From: Paenibacillus silagei
GTDB lineage: Bacteria > Bacillota > Bacilli > Paenibacillales > Paenibacillaceae
Direction of reading: 5' to 3'
NCBI RefSeq assembly: GCF_017874735.1
Contig: NZ_JAGGLV010000027.1
Coordinates: 1 to 64,000, forward strand
Length of the DNA stretch: 64,000 nt
Of the stretch, positions 10,086-18,967 are shown in pieces. The translations under genes were made by a program, and so were the position numbers. Every line of letters begins with the position of its first letter. Positions within the stretch are counted from its first letter, which is position 1. The notes below the pieces were generated by a model. The model saw nothing but the letters and a program-made list of their open reading frames with translations, made no database searches and was not told the DNA's origin.

Positions 10086-10130
10086 AGTCTATGGGTTACA
10101 GGGGCTTAGGAGTCAACATTATACCATCAG

Positions 10131-10268
10131 TCAGCCAATCCGGAGGTTCCGGTTCTCCTCTTTCTCCGCCTTTTTAATTCGCAATTTGAACAACTTCACC
10201 AGGTTACGCCGGGTATGCTCTTCGTGACAGCTGTCCAGCTTCTTCAGGATGAAACGGTCGATGGACAT
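10131..10268 (-). CDS. Small basic protein, 45 residues
   Basis: A 45-residue, strongly charged helix-forming peptide (MSIDRFILKKLDSCHEEHTR then Arg/Lys/Glu-rich). The ATG at 10268 is preceded by AAAGGAG with a 9-base gap and the gene is followed by a terminator, which supports it being expressed. No known family recognised. Confidence 0.6.
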   Translation of the reverse strand: MSIDRFILKKLDSCHEEHTRRNLVKLFKLRIKKAEKEENRNLRIG

Positions 10269-10526
10269 GTCAATCGCTCCTTTAAATGGGGGCTTAGTCC
10301 CGTGATCTGGAGAGGGAATCATTTCCTCTTCTCCTTATATCACCTATATAACCGGGCCGCTGATTCCTTAAACTTGTCCCTGGCTGCGCCTCCACCGCTT
10401 GCGAAATTAGTCATACTAGATATGGGCCTTTGAGTGGCAAATTAAGAATCCGTTATAGAAGATATGGTACCTTTGACGAAGGACAGCAGCTTCTATAGGC
10501 AGAATAAAAATTTTATCCGACGGATA

Positions 10527-10555
10527 TTTACAAACTAAAAATTAAATGCTATATT
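10527..10555 (+). promoter_or_regulatory. SigA-type promoter of azoR
   Basis: TTTACA (10527-10532) and TATATT (10550-10555) with a 17-base spacer, about 40 bases before the azoR start. A TATCGATA palindrome follows directly and could be an operator. Confidence 0.7.
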
Positions 10556-10597
10556 ATCGATAGTTAATATTAAATAGATATCTAAGGAGAAATCATA

Positions 10598-11224
10598 ATG
10601 TCGAATGTACTGTTTATCAAAGCTAATAACCGCCCTGCCGAGCAATCCGTAAGTGTTCAGCTCTACAACGAATTCCTGTCCAGCTACAAGGAGACTCATC
10701 CGCAGGACCAGATTACTGAACTCGACCTGTTCGCTGAACAGCTTCCTTACTACGATAACACACTCATCACTGGCGTATACAAAGCCGCTCAAGGCTTCGA
10801 AGCCACTCCTGAAGAAGCAGCAGGCGCTGCACTTGTTAAGAAATATCTGGACCAGTTCTTGGCCGCTGACAAAGTAGTCTTTGCCTTCCCGCTCTGGAAC
10901 ATGACCGTTCCGGCTGTACTGCACACTTATATCGACTACCTGAACCAGGCTGGAACTACCTTCAAGTATACTGCTGAAGGTCCTGTAGGACTGTTGACTG
11001 GCAAAAAAGCAGCTGTTCTTAACGCCAGAGGCGGCGTGTACTCCGAAGGCCCGGCAGCAAGTGCTGAAATGGCCGTTAACTTCATCATGGGCAACCTGAA
11101 CTTCTGGGGCTTCAAGGAAACTACACAGGTAATCATCGAAGGACACAACCAGAACCCGGACAAATCCGCTGACATTATCGCTTCCGGTCTGCAACTGGCT
11201 AAGACAGCAGCAGCATCGTTCTAA
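10598..11224 (+). CDS. azoR: FMN-dependent NADH:azoreductase / quinone reductase
   Basis: A 208-residue flavodoxin-like protein. The N-terminus (MSNVLFIKANNRP) is the FMN phosphate loop region and FAFPLWNMTVPAVLHTYID near residue 98 is typical of the AzoR family. It reduces quinones and azo bonds with NADH through FMN, protecting against electrophile stress. AAGGAG precedes the ATG. It is a single-gene unit with its own promoter and terminator. B. subtilis homologues AzoR1/2 are controlled by YodB and MhqR; no such regulator gene is nearby. Confidence 0.93.
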   Translation: MSNVLFIKANNRPAEQSVSVQLYNEFLSSYKETHPQDQITELDLFAEQLPYYDNTLITGVYKAAQGFEATPEEAAGAALVKKYLDQFLAADKVVFAFPLWNMTVPAVLHTYIDYLNQAGTTFKYTAEGPVGLLTGKKAAVLNARGGVYSEGPAASAEMAVNFIMGNLNFWGFKETTQVIIEGHNQNPDKSADIIASGLQLAKTAAASF

Positions 11225-11255
11225 TCTGCTATTATATAAACCGGCATACGTAAAA

Positions 11256-11288
11256 GGGGCTGTCCCAAACTTGGGACAGCTCTTTATT
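11256..11288 (+). terminator. Terminator of azoR
   Basis: GCTGTCCCA pairs with TGGGACAGC, followed by a T-rich tail. Confidence 0.85.
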
Positions 11289-11436
11289 TAATGTTTGAAG
11301 CTTTTAGAAAACCGAGAACTTGGCTCCTCAGTAGAACATCTACTTTTGGACAGGGCCAGGTGCCACTGCTATAACAGCTGCTGAAGCAGGTGGATTTTCT
11401 CCACTTGCTATTGAACAAGTTGCCTTAAGCTAGATA

Positions 11437-11573
11437 GCAGTTGGAAAAAAGGCACTTAATCTGCTTCAACTCTTCCCAATCGAGGTATTAGCGGGGTAAC
11501 AAGTGACGTTTATCCACCTAATTTCCCAAAATGCTCATGAGTCATCAAATTAAGCTACGTTTTTCCAACTACT
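11437..11573. repeat. MITE-like element with 28-bp inverted ends
   Basis: The segment 11437-11464 (AGCAGTTGGAAAAAAGGCAC...) and the reverse complement of 11546-11573 (AGTAGTTGGAAAAACGTAGC...) agree at about 22 of 28 positions. They bound 81 bases of non-coding sequence. No transposase is present. The stretch 11289-11703 between azoR and the rsgA-like gene holds no gene. Confidence 0.55.
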
Positions 11574-11703
11574 CTCCAGGGTGGCGTAGCTCCTGCTTAC
11601 ACAATGCTCAACATCCAGCAAGTTTAATCCGTCATGCAAACTTTCATCCCTATTCCCATGCTCGCTTCCATGCTTCTACAACGCCTTGGGATTTCATCGC
11701 CGC

Positions 11704-12807
11704 TCAATATTCGTCCAGCACCCGCTGCCAGCTGTTGCCCTTGGCGCGGGGAGGGGTGCTTTTGGCAGAAGCGGCGGCTGTCTTGCGCTTCTGTCTCGCT
11801 TCCTTGCTGTTCTGGAATTGCAGCTCCTTTTGCGTCTTGTGGTAATTCTGCAGCCGCTTCCCGTCCAGCACACCGCTGGCGGCAGCCTCAAGCACGGCGC
11901 AGCCTTCCTCCCGTGTATGAGTACAGTCGCTGAAGCGGCATTCCGCCGCAAGTGTACTGATCTCACCGAACGCCAGGTCCAGTCCGCCGTCATCCTCCCA
12001 TAATTGCAGCTCTCGCATTCCAGGCGTATCGACGATGATTCCGCCATCCGGGAGGACGAACAGCTCGCGGTGTGTGGTCGTATGACGTCCGCGGCTGTCC
12101 CCTTCCCGCACATCCTGGGTGAGCTGCAGATTCCGGCCGCTGAGCCAGTTGACCATTGTCGATTTGCCGCAGCCGGACGAACCGGTCAGAGCTACCGTCT
12201 GGCCGCTGCCGATGTAGGGCTGGAGCTCCTCCCGACCATCGCCCAGTAAGGCGCTGACCACATGGACCGGGACACCGGGAGCCGCCTGCTGCATTTCGGC
12301 CATTTTCAGCTCCGCATCGGTGCACAGATCTGCCTTGGTCAATAAAATGACGGGATTCGCCCCGCTGTTCCAGGCCATAATCAGATAACGCTCCATCCGC
12401 CGTACATTGAAATCATCATTCAGTGCACTGACCAGGAATAAGGTATCCACGTTGGAAGCCACAATCTGCTCCTCCTGAGTCGGGCCAGCCACCTTGCGCG
12501 AGATGACACTGTGACGGGGAAGCACACCATGGATCACCGCATGCGCTCCGCCATCCTGCATCGCCAGGACCACCCAGTCCCCTACCGCCGGATACTCGCC
12601 GGACCCGCTCAGCGAATGCCGGAACTTGCCTGACAGCTCACCCCATATTTCACCTGCTGCAGTAATCACCCTGTATTTACTGCCGAAATCTCCGGCAATC
12701 CGGCCCGCTGCATACTCCCTGTCGTCCAGCAGCCGCAGCTTATCTGTCCATTTTCTGTTCCATTCTTCATTCCAGCCGTACTGTTCAAGCTTGATATCGA
12801 TATTCAT
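11704..12807 (-). CDS. rsgA: RsgA-like circularly permuted GTPase
   Basis: A 367-residue protein. It has an N-terminal OB-fold, then GTPase motifs in permuted order: LLTKADL (G4) before GSSGCGKST (G1) and DTPGM (G3), and a zinc-binding CRFSDCTHTREEGC segment near residue 285. By family it matures the 30S subunit with ribosome-stimulated GTP hydrolysis. The ATG at 12807 follows AGGAGG; 93 further upstream codons are open but do not resemble the family. The canonical copy usually lies beside prkC/rpe; this one stands alone, so it may be a paralogue. Confidence 0.88.
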   Translation of the reverse strand: MNIDIKLEQYGWNEEWNRKWTDKLRLLDDREYAAGRIAGDFGSKYRVITAAGEIWGELSGKFRHSLSGSGEYPAVGDWVVLAMQDGGAHAVIHGVLPRHSVISRKVAGPTQEEQIVASNVDTLFLVSALNDDFNVRRMERYLIMAWNSGANPVILLTKADLCTDAELKMAEMQQAAPGVPVHVVSALLGDGREELQPYIGSGQTVALTGSSGCGKSTMVNWLSGRNLQLTQDVREGDSRGRHTTTHRELFVLPDGGIIVDTPGMRELQLWEDDGGLDLAFGEISTLAAECRFSDCTHTREEGCAVLEAAASGVLDGKRLQNYHKTQKELQFQNSKEARQKRKTAAASAKSTPPRAKGNSWQRVLDEY

Positions 12808-12901
12808 GCATTTCCTCCTGAATGGGTTATTATCGTTCTCATACCTCCGCTTACCACAAATCCATGTATCTCCGGGCAGCATTGGCTCCACATGCGCACA
12901 C

Positions 12902-12933
12902 AAAAAACCGCCGGAACCCAAAGGTTCCGGCGG
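12902..12933 (-). terminator. Second of two matching strong hairpins
   Basis: On the minus strand CCGCCGGAACC pairs with GGTTCCGGCGG, followed by six T residues. It lies between the 26-codon gene and the rsgA-like gene. Confidence 0.8.
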
Positions 12934-13088
12934 CAGAGGCAGACTCGTCCGCGGTCCGGCTTTTGCTGTTGTACAGCAAAAACCGTCCGCTGCGGGCAGA
13001 GTCATTCCAGGATAGTGAGTCTGCTCCTCTGCGCGAGAAGAAGAACAGAATCCACTATCCGGGCGTGATGCAGCAGACCTGCACACGC

Positions 13089-13125
13089 AAAAAAGCCGCC
13101 GGAACCGATACGGTTCCCGGCGGCT
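13089..13125 (-). terminator. First of two matching strong hairpins
   Basis: On the minus strand a GC-rich 12-bp stem (GCCGCCGGGAACC with GGTTCCGGCGGC) is followed by six T residues, 45 bases past the 26-codon gene. The stem sequence is almost the same as at 12902. Confidence 0.85.
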
Positions 13126-13169
13126 CTAGAAGGCATCATAGAGCTTACCTGCGAAGCTGGGATCAATTA

Positions 13170-13250
13170 TTACTCCACAGCCGCATTTCCCGGAAGACAC
13201 GTATCCACAACAGTAGCAACCAATCCTGAACCGCTAGTATAAACTGCCAT
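13170..13250 (-). CDS. Putative 26-residue peptide gene
   Basis: Encodes a 26-residue peptide beginning MAVYTSGSGLVATVVDTC and ending LPGNAAVE, with one Cys. AAGGAG lies 9 bases before the ATG, a good SigA-type promoter lies just upstream and a strong terminator follows, so a short abundant transcript is likely. The peptide has no recognised family. Alternatively the transcript is a small RNA and the ORF is chance. Confidence 0.5.
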   Translation of the reverse strand: MAVYTSGSGLVATVVDTCLPGNAAVE

Positions 13251-13284
13251 TTGACATCGTCTCCTTCCGAAATAATATGCTGTA

Positions 13285-13314
13285 ATAATATACGGCCCGG
13301 ATACCGTTTGTCAA
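13285..13314 (-). promoter_or_regulatory. SigA-type promoter of the 26-codon gene
   Basis: On the minus strand TTGACA (13309-13314) and TATTAT (13285-13290) with an 18-base spacer; TATATT two bases nearer gives a 16-base spacer. Confidence 0.75.
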
Positions 13315-13331
13315 CAGTGGGCCTAACTTGC

Positions 13332-14003
13332 TTAAATAATATCCCAGAGCTCCTCCAGCTCCTGAATGACAGCGAGAGGCTTCACGTTCAGTGATTCATC
13401 CCAAGGGTGGTTGCGCTTCAGCCAGATCGTATCCATCCCGCTCTGCGCCGCCCCCCAGATATCATTCACCGGATGATCGCCGATGAATACAGTCTGTTCT
13501 GCCGTGGAACCCAGACGTTCCAGGGCTAACCGGTAGATCTCTGGATCAGGCTTGCTGATCCCGGCTTCACCCGAAATGACGATCGTGCGGAAGTAGCCGC
13601 GGAGTCCGAGCAGATCGATTTTGCCATATTGAATATCTGTGCCGCCGTTCGTGACCAGTCCCAGCGGATATCCCCGGTCCCGGCAATACTCCAGTGTCTC
13701 CAGCGCATGCTTCATCATCGCCCCGTGACGGATATAGGTCTCGTCATAATAGGCCCGTATGTCCGCAGTGGTCAATGCCTTCTCCCAAGGAAGAACCTCG
13801 CTAAGCTCCGCGAAGAACCCATCCTTATCCCGGTATCCGTCAGCATCCCTGATAATCATATCCTCTACAACCTCCGCGGCCTGCTCTTCGCTAAGATGTC
13901 CCAGGAAATCCTGAACAAACTTCGTACTGAAGCTGCGGAAGGTCTGATCACGGTCCATCAGGGTGTTATCCAGATCAAACAGCAACGCTTGTACCTCTCT
14001 CAT
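13332..14003 (-). CDS. HAD-superfamily hydrolase, YjjG-like
   Basis: A 223-residue protein with HAD motif I DLDNTL at 10-15, a helical cap of class I, motif II TNGG near 118, the Lys of motif III (SKPDPEIY) near 152 and motif IV GDHPVNDI near 175. By family a phosphatase acting on small phosphoesters; YjjG enzymes dephosphorylate non-canonical nucleotides. The ATG follows AAGGGGAG. Single gene. Confidence 0.88.
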   Translation of the reverse strand: MREVQALLFDLDNTLMDRDQTFRSFSTKFVQDFLGHLSEEQAAEVVEDMIIRDADGYRDKDGFFAELSEVLPWEKALTTADIRAYYDETYIRHGAMMKHALETLEYCRDRGYPLGLVTNGGTDIQYGKIDLLGLRGYFRTIVISGEAGISKPDPEIYRLALERLGSTAEQTVFIGDHPVNDIWGAAQSGMDTIWLKRNHPWDESLNVKPLAVIQELEELWDII

Positions 14004-14159
14004 GTATACGCTCCCCTTCTGTCTTCCATTTCTGCAGTCAAAACACCAGATGCTTATTGTACTACGCTCCGGGGAGCAAAATAAAGACCATTCCGCCCGG
14101 AAGGATAACCTCTCCTTCGTCAGAATGGCCTGTATAGGGGAATCAGGATCGCAGAGCTT

Positions 14160-14627
14160 TCAGGATTCAAGATGTTCAAAATGTTCTGCCCGGTGCGTAA
14201 GCATCATTTCCTCGTCGGTAATGTAGAGCGGGAACGGCGGTGTCTCCTTCAGATAACGCTCGGTGGACAACAGCCGGTAATGAACCTCAGGGAGCCAGGC
14301 GTCTTCGAGCAGCGGCAGCTTGCCGGTGTCACTGATATAATTGTCTACCGCCGATTGAACCATGTCGAGGTAGTACGGCACCAGCTTGTCAGATTCTTCA
14401 AAAATCTCAAAGGTCTCGCTGGACATATAGAATTTCTGCTGCGGGACTCCGCCTAAATATCGTTTGAGCCGGTTCAGGTCAATACTCTTATCTTCCTGGA
14501 TCAGAGCGGTACGGTTAATGGGAGCGGGCATATCTTCTTCAAATTGCCTTACAGCCTGCTTGATCTGCGGCAAGGTAACGGTCGGATGAACGGGTTGCAA
14601 GTTTTTTTTGGCACGTTTGAATATCAT
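14160..14627 (-). CDS. DUF3939 family protein
   Basis: A 155-residue cytoplasmic protein with the family pattern seen in Bacillaceae: QIKQAVRQFEEDMP near residue 25, RYLGGVPQQKFYMSSETFEIF at 56-76 and DMVQSAVDNYISDTGKLP near 90. Function not known. AAAGGAG precedes the ATG with a 9-base gap. Single gene between the HAD and ArsR-type genes. Confidence 0.75.
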   Translation of the reverse strand: MIFKRAKKNLQPVHPTVTLPQIKQAVRQFEEDMPAPINRTALIQEDKSIDLNRLKRYLGGVPQQKFYMSSETFEIFEESDKLVPYYLDMVQSAVDNYISDTGKLPLLEDAWLPEVHYRLLSTERYLKETPPFPLYITDEEMMLTHRAEHFEHLES

Positions 14628-14746
14628 ACTGAAGGTCTCCTTTCGAAGTTATGTCAGATAACGCTTACAATTCCATTTTATTCGTTATTTGAACATTTAA
14701 TCAGCAGTTTCGCACTTGTCATAAAAAATCCCCATTTATTAGATCA

Positions 14747-15343
14747 TTATTTGACATTTTCCCAGTGAGTCCACAGCTCCGGCGGGTTAAGCTCGTACTT
14801 ATCATTCTCCCGGTACATGAATTGGTGCATAATGAACTCGCGGCGGATTGTGGCATAATCATCGTGGAACGGCTTAATGAACTCATTGATCTCTTTCTCC
14901 GAATAGACCACACCCGGTTCGAGCTTCTCCACCATATATTGCAGCGCGATTAATTTTTTCTTGTATTGTGCGGGAATCTGGCGCAGCCGTCCGTCTTTGG
15001 CAAAAAAATTACGGAGCACCGACTCCTTCAGACTGTGTTCAGGCGACTCTTCCTCCATCTCCTCCACCCCCTTTGCAAAAATAAATTTCAGCGAGGCCTC
15101 AGAGCCTGACTGGATAAACTCGGGATTCAGCTTGAAATATACAGTGTTCTTGTCTCTGCGCTCCTGAATGAGAGCAGCTTCACGCAGCTTGGCTGCATGA
15201 TGGGTCACCGTAGGCTGTGACAGATTCAGCTTCTCGGCTAAGGCGTGACCGTGAACCTCGCCCCGGGACAAGAGCAGAAGTATGCGCAGCCGGGTGGGAT
15301 CGGATAAAGCTTTGTGATAGGCGACAATTTTGTCTAACTGCAA
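14747..15343 (-). CDS. ArsR-type winged-helix regulator with DUF2087 domain
   Basis: A 198-residue regulator. Residues 1-80 are an ArsR-like winged helix (LSDPTRLRILLLLSRGEV; recognition helix LSQPTVTHHAAKLREAAL); residues 115-195 match DUF2087 (RLRQIPAQYKKKLIALQYM, then REFIMHQFM). It lacks the classical Cys metal sites, so it probably responds to another signal. TTG start at 15343 with AGGAG 11 bases before. It is divergent from ypdA and may control it. Confidence 0.85.
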   Translation of the reverse strand: MQLDKIVAYHKALSDPTRLRILLLLSRGEVHGHALAEKLNLSQPTVTHHAAKLREAALIQERRDKNTVYFKLNPEFIQSGSEASLKFIFAKGVEEMEEESPEHSLKESVLRNFFAKDGRLRQIPAQYKKKLIALQYMVEKLEPGVVYSEKEINEFIKPFHDDYATIRREFIMHQFMYRENDKYELNPPELWTHWENVK

Positions 15344-15542
15344 GCGGGATCACGCTCCTACGGATATTCGTCAGGCAGTCTGGGGGAACTGCCATTTCAT
15401 ACTTTAGATATATATCTAATTATATACCCATCTTGACATCTGATCAATCCCCAATTTGCGGAATTCGCCGGCCATGGCAAAAAACAAAAATATAATGTAC
15501 CATTTACTGAATAGAATACTACCTTAGGAGGACATAGATATT

Positions 15543-16529
15543 ATGCTAGACGTTATTATTATCGGCGCCGGTCCCTGCGGACTGTCTGCAGCCATCGAAT
15601 GCCAGCGCCAAGGGCTCTCCAGCCTGATTGTGGAAAAGAACTTCATTGTCCATTCCATCTACCTGTATCCGACCAACATGCAGTTCTTCAGCACCACCCC
15701 GCTGCTTGAGATTGGAGATGTGCCCTTCACCTCTCCGAATGACAAGCCTTACCGCCATGAGGCGCTGGTCTACTACCGCCGTGCGGCCGCGCAGCATCAG
15801 CTTGAGATTGCCGCTTATGAAGAAGCGCTGTCCGTTCTGCCGCAGGAGGATGGCAGCTTCGTTGTACATACGGTCAACAAGCGCGGCGAGGAGCAGCAGC
15901 GCAGCGCAGCGAACGTAGTCATCTCTACCGGTTACTTCGACCAGCCTAACCTGATAGGGATTCCCGGGGAGGAGCTGTCGAAGGTCACGCATTATTTTGG
16001 CGAGGCACATCCTTATTCCGGCATGAAGGTGGCTGTAATCGGGGGCAGTAATTCAGCGGTGGATGCTGCGCTGGAGCTGCTGCGGGTAGGCGCCAAGGTG
16101 GATATGGTCTACCGGGGAAGCAGTATCTCGGACAATATCAAGCCCTGGGTGCGTCCGATCTTCGAGAGCATGGTGCAAAAGGGTAGCATTACGCTGCATC
16201 TGGAATCGCGCGTCACGGAGATCACCCCGGCCTCTGTCTTGGTAACCTCCTCTGTGAACGGGGAACCTACCGAGCTGGATAATGACTTCGTACTGGCGAT
16301 GACCGGCTTCCGTCCCAGCAGAGCCCTGCTCACCTCTGCCGGGGTGCAGATGGATGACTCTATGGATAAACCAGCCTTTAACCCCGCTACCATGGAGAGT
16401 AATATACCGGGCATCTATGTCGCCGGGGTTATCGCTTCCGGACGGAATGCCAACGAGGTATTCATCGAAAGCGGGCGTGGGCACGGCAAGCTGATTGCCG
16501 ATCATATTGTGAGTACAAGGCTTACTTAA
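15543..16529 (+). CDS. ypdA: Bacillithiol-disulfide reductase YpdA/Bdr
   Basis: A 328-residue flavoprotein with FAD-binding GAGPCGLSAA at 7-16 and NADPH-binding GGSNSAVDAA near 162, family-typical YPTNMQFFSTTPLLEIGD near 40. It lacks a CxxC redox pair and uses the Cys in the first motif, as described for Bdr. By family it reduces bacillithiol disulfide with NADPH, keeping the cytoplasmic thiol pool reduced. AGGAGG precedes the ATG. The next gene follows 21 bases on, so the two are probably co-transcribed. Confidence 0.92.
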   Translation: MLDVIIIGAGPCGLSAAIECQRQGLSSLIVEKNFIVHSIYLYPTNMQFFSTTPLLEIGDVPFTSPNDKPYRHEALVYYRRAAAQHQLEIAAYEEALSVLPQEDGSFVVHTVNKRGEEQQRSAANVVISTGYFDQPNLIGIPGEELSKVTHYFGEAHPYSGMKVAVIGGSNSAVDAALELLRVGAKVDMVYRGSSISDNIKPWVRPIFESMVQKGSITLHLESRVTEITPASVLVTSSVNGEPTELDNDFVLAMTGFRPSRALLTSAGVQMDDSMDKPAFNPATMESNIPGIYVAGVIASGRNANEVFIESGRGHGKLIADHIVSTRLT

Positions 16530-16550
16530 GAGAAGGAGTGTATCCAAGCT

Positions 16551-16994
16551 ATGGATATAACCTCGTTATTGCTGCTGGGTCTGGCAGCGCTCGGTGTCAT
16601 CAGCAGTAACTCACCGATAACCATCGCCATGGTCGTGCTGCTGCTGATCCGTGTGCTGGGACTTCAGCAGGCTTTTCCCTGGCTGGAGAAATACGGGCTG
16701 ACCGTCGGCATTATCATCCTGACCATCGGGGTCATGACGCCGCTGGCCAGCGGGAAGATCTCCCTCCAGACCGTCGGACAGTCGTTCCTGCACTGGAAAT
16801 CCCTGGCCGCCATCGGAGTTGGCGTCCTGGTCGCTTATCTGGGCGGACGCGGAGCCATGCTCATGGGCAGCCAGCCGACCATCGTCGCCGGGCTTCTCAT
16901 CGGAACCGTCCTTGGAGTGGCTCTGTTCAAAGGCGTTCCCGTGGGACCGCTGATTGCCGCCGGCATCCTGTCGCTGTTGATTGGCCGGATGTAA
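16551..16994 (+). CDS. DUF441 family membrane protein
   Basis: A 147-residue protein made almost wholly of four hydrophobic segments, matching DUF441 (YtwI-like). The conserved pieces include [19 protein letters not shown] near residue 15 and [20 protein letters not shown] near 115. Role unknown. AGAAGGAG precedes the ATG; probable second gene of the ypdA unit. Confidence 0.85.
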   Translation: MDITSLLLLGLAALGVISSNSPITIAMVVLLLIRVLGLQQAFPWLEKYGLTVGIIILTIGVMTPLASGKISLQTVGQSFLHWKSLAAIGVGVLVAYLGGRGAMLMGSQPTIVAGLLIGTVLGVALFKGVPVGPLIAAGILSLLIGRM

Positions 16995-17030
16995 GCCGGT
17001 ATCCACCGCAAGACCAAGGCAAGACGAAAC

Positions 17031-17074
17031 AGGCTGCAAGCCCACCTATGCGGGTGGACTTGCAGCCTCTTTTA
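17031..17074. terminator. Terminator between convergent genes
   Basis: AGGCTGCAAG pairs with CTTGCAGCCT and an inner CCCACC/GGGTGG adds to the stem; a T-run follows on the plus strand. It ends the ypdA-DUF441 unit and may also serve the ABC exporter on the minus strand. Confidence 0.85.
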
Positions 17075-17099
17075 TTGGACTAAGAATAGTATAGCCGCG

Positions 17100-18848
17100 T
17101 TATGCATCCAGCCGCTGAACGTTGAACAGCCGGGCGTAGCTCCCCGCAAGTCCCATCAGCTCTTCATGGGTGCCGCGTTCGGTGATCTCCCCGTTCTCCA
17201 GCACGATAATCTGGTCGGCATGGGTAATCGTAGACAGCCGATGAGCCACAATCAGCGTCGTCCGCTCAGATGCCAGGGACTGCAGCGCCTGCTGGATGAG
17301 ATGCTCAGACTCCAGATCCAGCGCGGAGGTCGCTTCGTCCAGAATCAGCACCTTGGGGTCCTTCAGGAATACCCGTGCAATCGCCACGCGCTGCTTCTGT
17401 CCGCCGGACAGCTTCACACCCCGTTCCCCCACTTCGGTATCATAACCTTCCGGCAGCTGCATGATGAAGTCGTGGGCATTCGCAGACACCGCCGCCTTCA
17501 TCACCTCCTCTTCCCCCGCTTCCGGGTTCCCGAACCGGATATTGTCGCGTACCGAGCCGCTGAACAGGAAATTATCCTGCAGCACCATGCCCACCGTCTG
17601 CCGCAGACTCTCCTGGGTCAGCCCGCGGATATCGTGTCCATCCATGCGCAGACTGCCTTCGCTGATATCGTAAAAGCGCGGGATCAGGCTGATCAGCGAG
17701 GATTTGCCGCCCCCGCTCATTCCGACAAAAGCCACCGTCTGGCCCGGAGCAATGCTCAGGTTAATGTCCCGCAGCACCCACTCGTGCTCGTCGCTATACT
17801 TGAACCACACGTTGCTGAATTCGATCTTCCCGGCTGCCTTCAGCAGCGGCTTCGCGCCCGGAGCATCGACAATATCATACGGCTCATTCAGCAGCTCCAG
17901 CACACGTTCAAGGGATGCCGAAGCCTGGGTCAGCACGGTCGAGGAGTTGATCAGGCGGCGCAGCGGCGCATACATCCGGTCCAGATAGCCGAAGAAGGCC
18001 ACGAAGGTCCCGAGCGTCAGATTGCCCTGGATGACCTGGTATCCCCCGTATCCGATGACAAGCAGCGGAGCAATATCGGTCAGGGTGTTGATAATCGCGA
18101 AGGTGAAGGCATTCCAACGCGTCTGCGCGAGCGCTTTTTGCAGGAACTTGCCGTTGATCTCCTCGAATTGCCGCTGGTCCACCCGCTCCATCGTGAAGCT
18201 GCGGATGACCGCAATCCCCTGAATCCGTTCATGCAGATAGCCCTGAATGACGGCAAGTGCCTGCGACCGGTCTTTGGTCAGCACCTTGAGACGCTTGTAC
18301 AGCGTATTGACGGCAATCCCATATAGCGGCAAAATGGCAATCGCCACCAGCGTCAGCACCGGATTCAGATAGAGCATGAAGCCCAGCGCGAAGAGCAGGG
18401 TGAACATATCCAGCCAGACATTCATCATTCCGACCTCAACCAGGTTCTTCGACTGCTCCACATCGTTAATGAACCGGGAGATGGCCTCGCCCACCTTCGT
18501 ATTCTGGTAATAACGCAGCGACAGCCGCTGCAGATGCCCGTAGAGCTTATTGCGCATATCGAAGAGGACCTTGCTCGTAATCAGCTGGGCGAAATACTGG
18601 CGGTAATACTCCACCGGCCCGCGGACAATCACGAACAGAATCAGGCCCCCGCCGATTACCGTCATCAGCTTCGAGACCCGCTCCGCTATCGTCAATGCCG
18701 GATTACCCAGCAGCTCATCGACTACATATTTGAGAATCATCGGCAGCGTCAGCGGAATGCTGAATTTGACCATCCCGATGATCAGAGTGAGCACAATCCA
18801 TTTCATATACGGCCGAACAAAGGTATAATAAGATTTCCAAGGTTTCAC
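17100..18848 (-). CDS. ABC exporter half-transporter (YgaD/Sav1866-like)
   Basis: A 582-residue fusion of a six-helix type I exporter domain (1-310) and an ATPase (340-582) with Walker A GMSGGGKSS, signature LSGGQKQR, Walker B LILDEATSALD and H-loop AHRLS. All catalytic residues are canonical, so a homodimer with two active sites is expected, unlike the BmrC/BmrD pair 2 kb away. Probable export of lipids or drugs. GTG start at 18848 with AAAGGA 11 bases before. Single gene. Confidence 0.9.
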   Translation of the reverse strand: MKPWKSYYTFVRPYMKWIVLTLIIGMVKFSIPLTLPMILKYVVDELLGNPALTIAERVSKLMTVIGGGLILFVIVRGPVEYYRQYFAQLITSKVLFDMRNKLYGHLQRLSLRYYQNTKVGEAISRFINDVEQSKNLVEVGMMNVWLDMFTLLFALGFMLYLNPVLTLVAIAILPLYGIAVNTLYKRLKVLTKDRSQALAVIQGYLHERIQGIAVIRSFTMERVDQRQFEEINGKFLQKALAQTRWNAFTFAIINTLTDIAPLLVIGYGGYQVIQGNLTLGTFVAFFGYLDRMYAPLRRLINSSTVLTQASASLERVLELLNEPYDIVDAPGAKPLLKAAGKIEFSNVWFKYSDEHEWVLRDINLSIAPGQTVAFVGMSGGGKSSLISLIPRFYDISEGSLRMDGHDIRGLTQESLRQTVGMVLQDNFLFSGSVRDNIRFGNPEAGEEEVMKAAVSANAHDFIMQLPEGYDTEVGERGVKLSGGQKQRVAIARVFLKDPKVLILDEATSALDLESEHLIQQALQSLASERTTLIVAHRLSTITHADQIIVLENGEITERGTHEELMGLAGSYARLFNVQRLDA

Positions 18849-18967
18849 AGCGTGTCAGGTCCTTTCCAATTCATTCTTCATCAGGGTGCAGTTGACATTT
18901 GCGCGCTGCAGTGTTTTATTATTTTTAAACAGTTACGGTTGCAGTACCGAAATTCAGGAGGATAATG

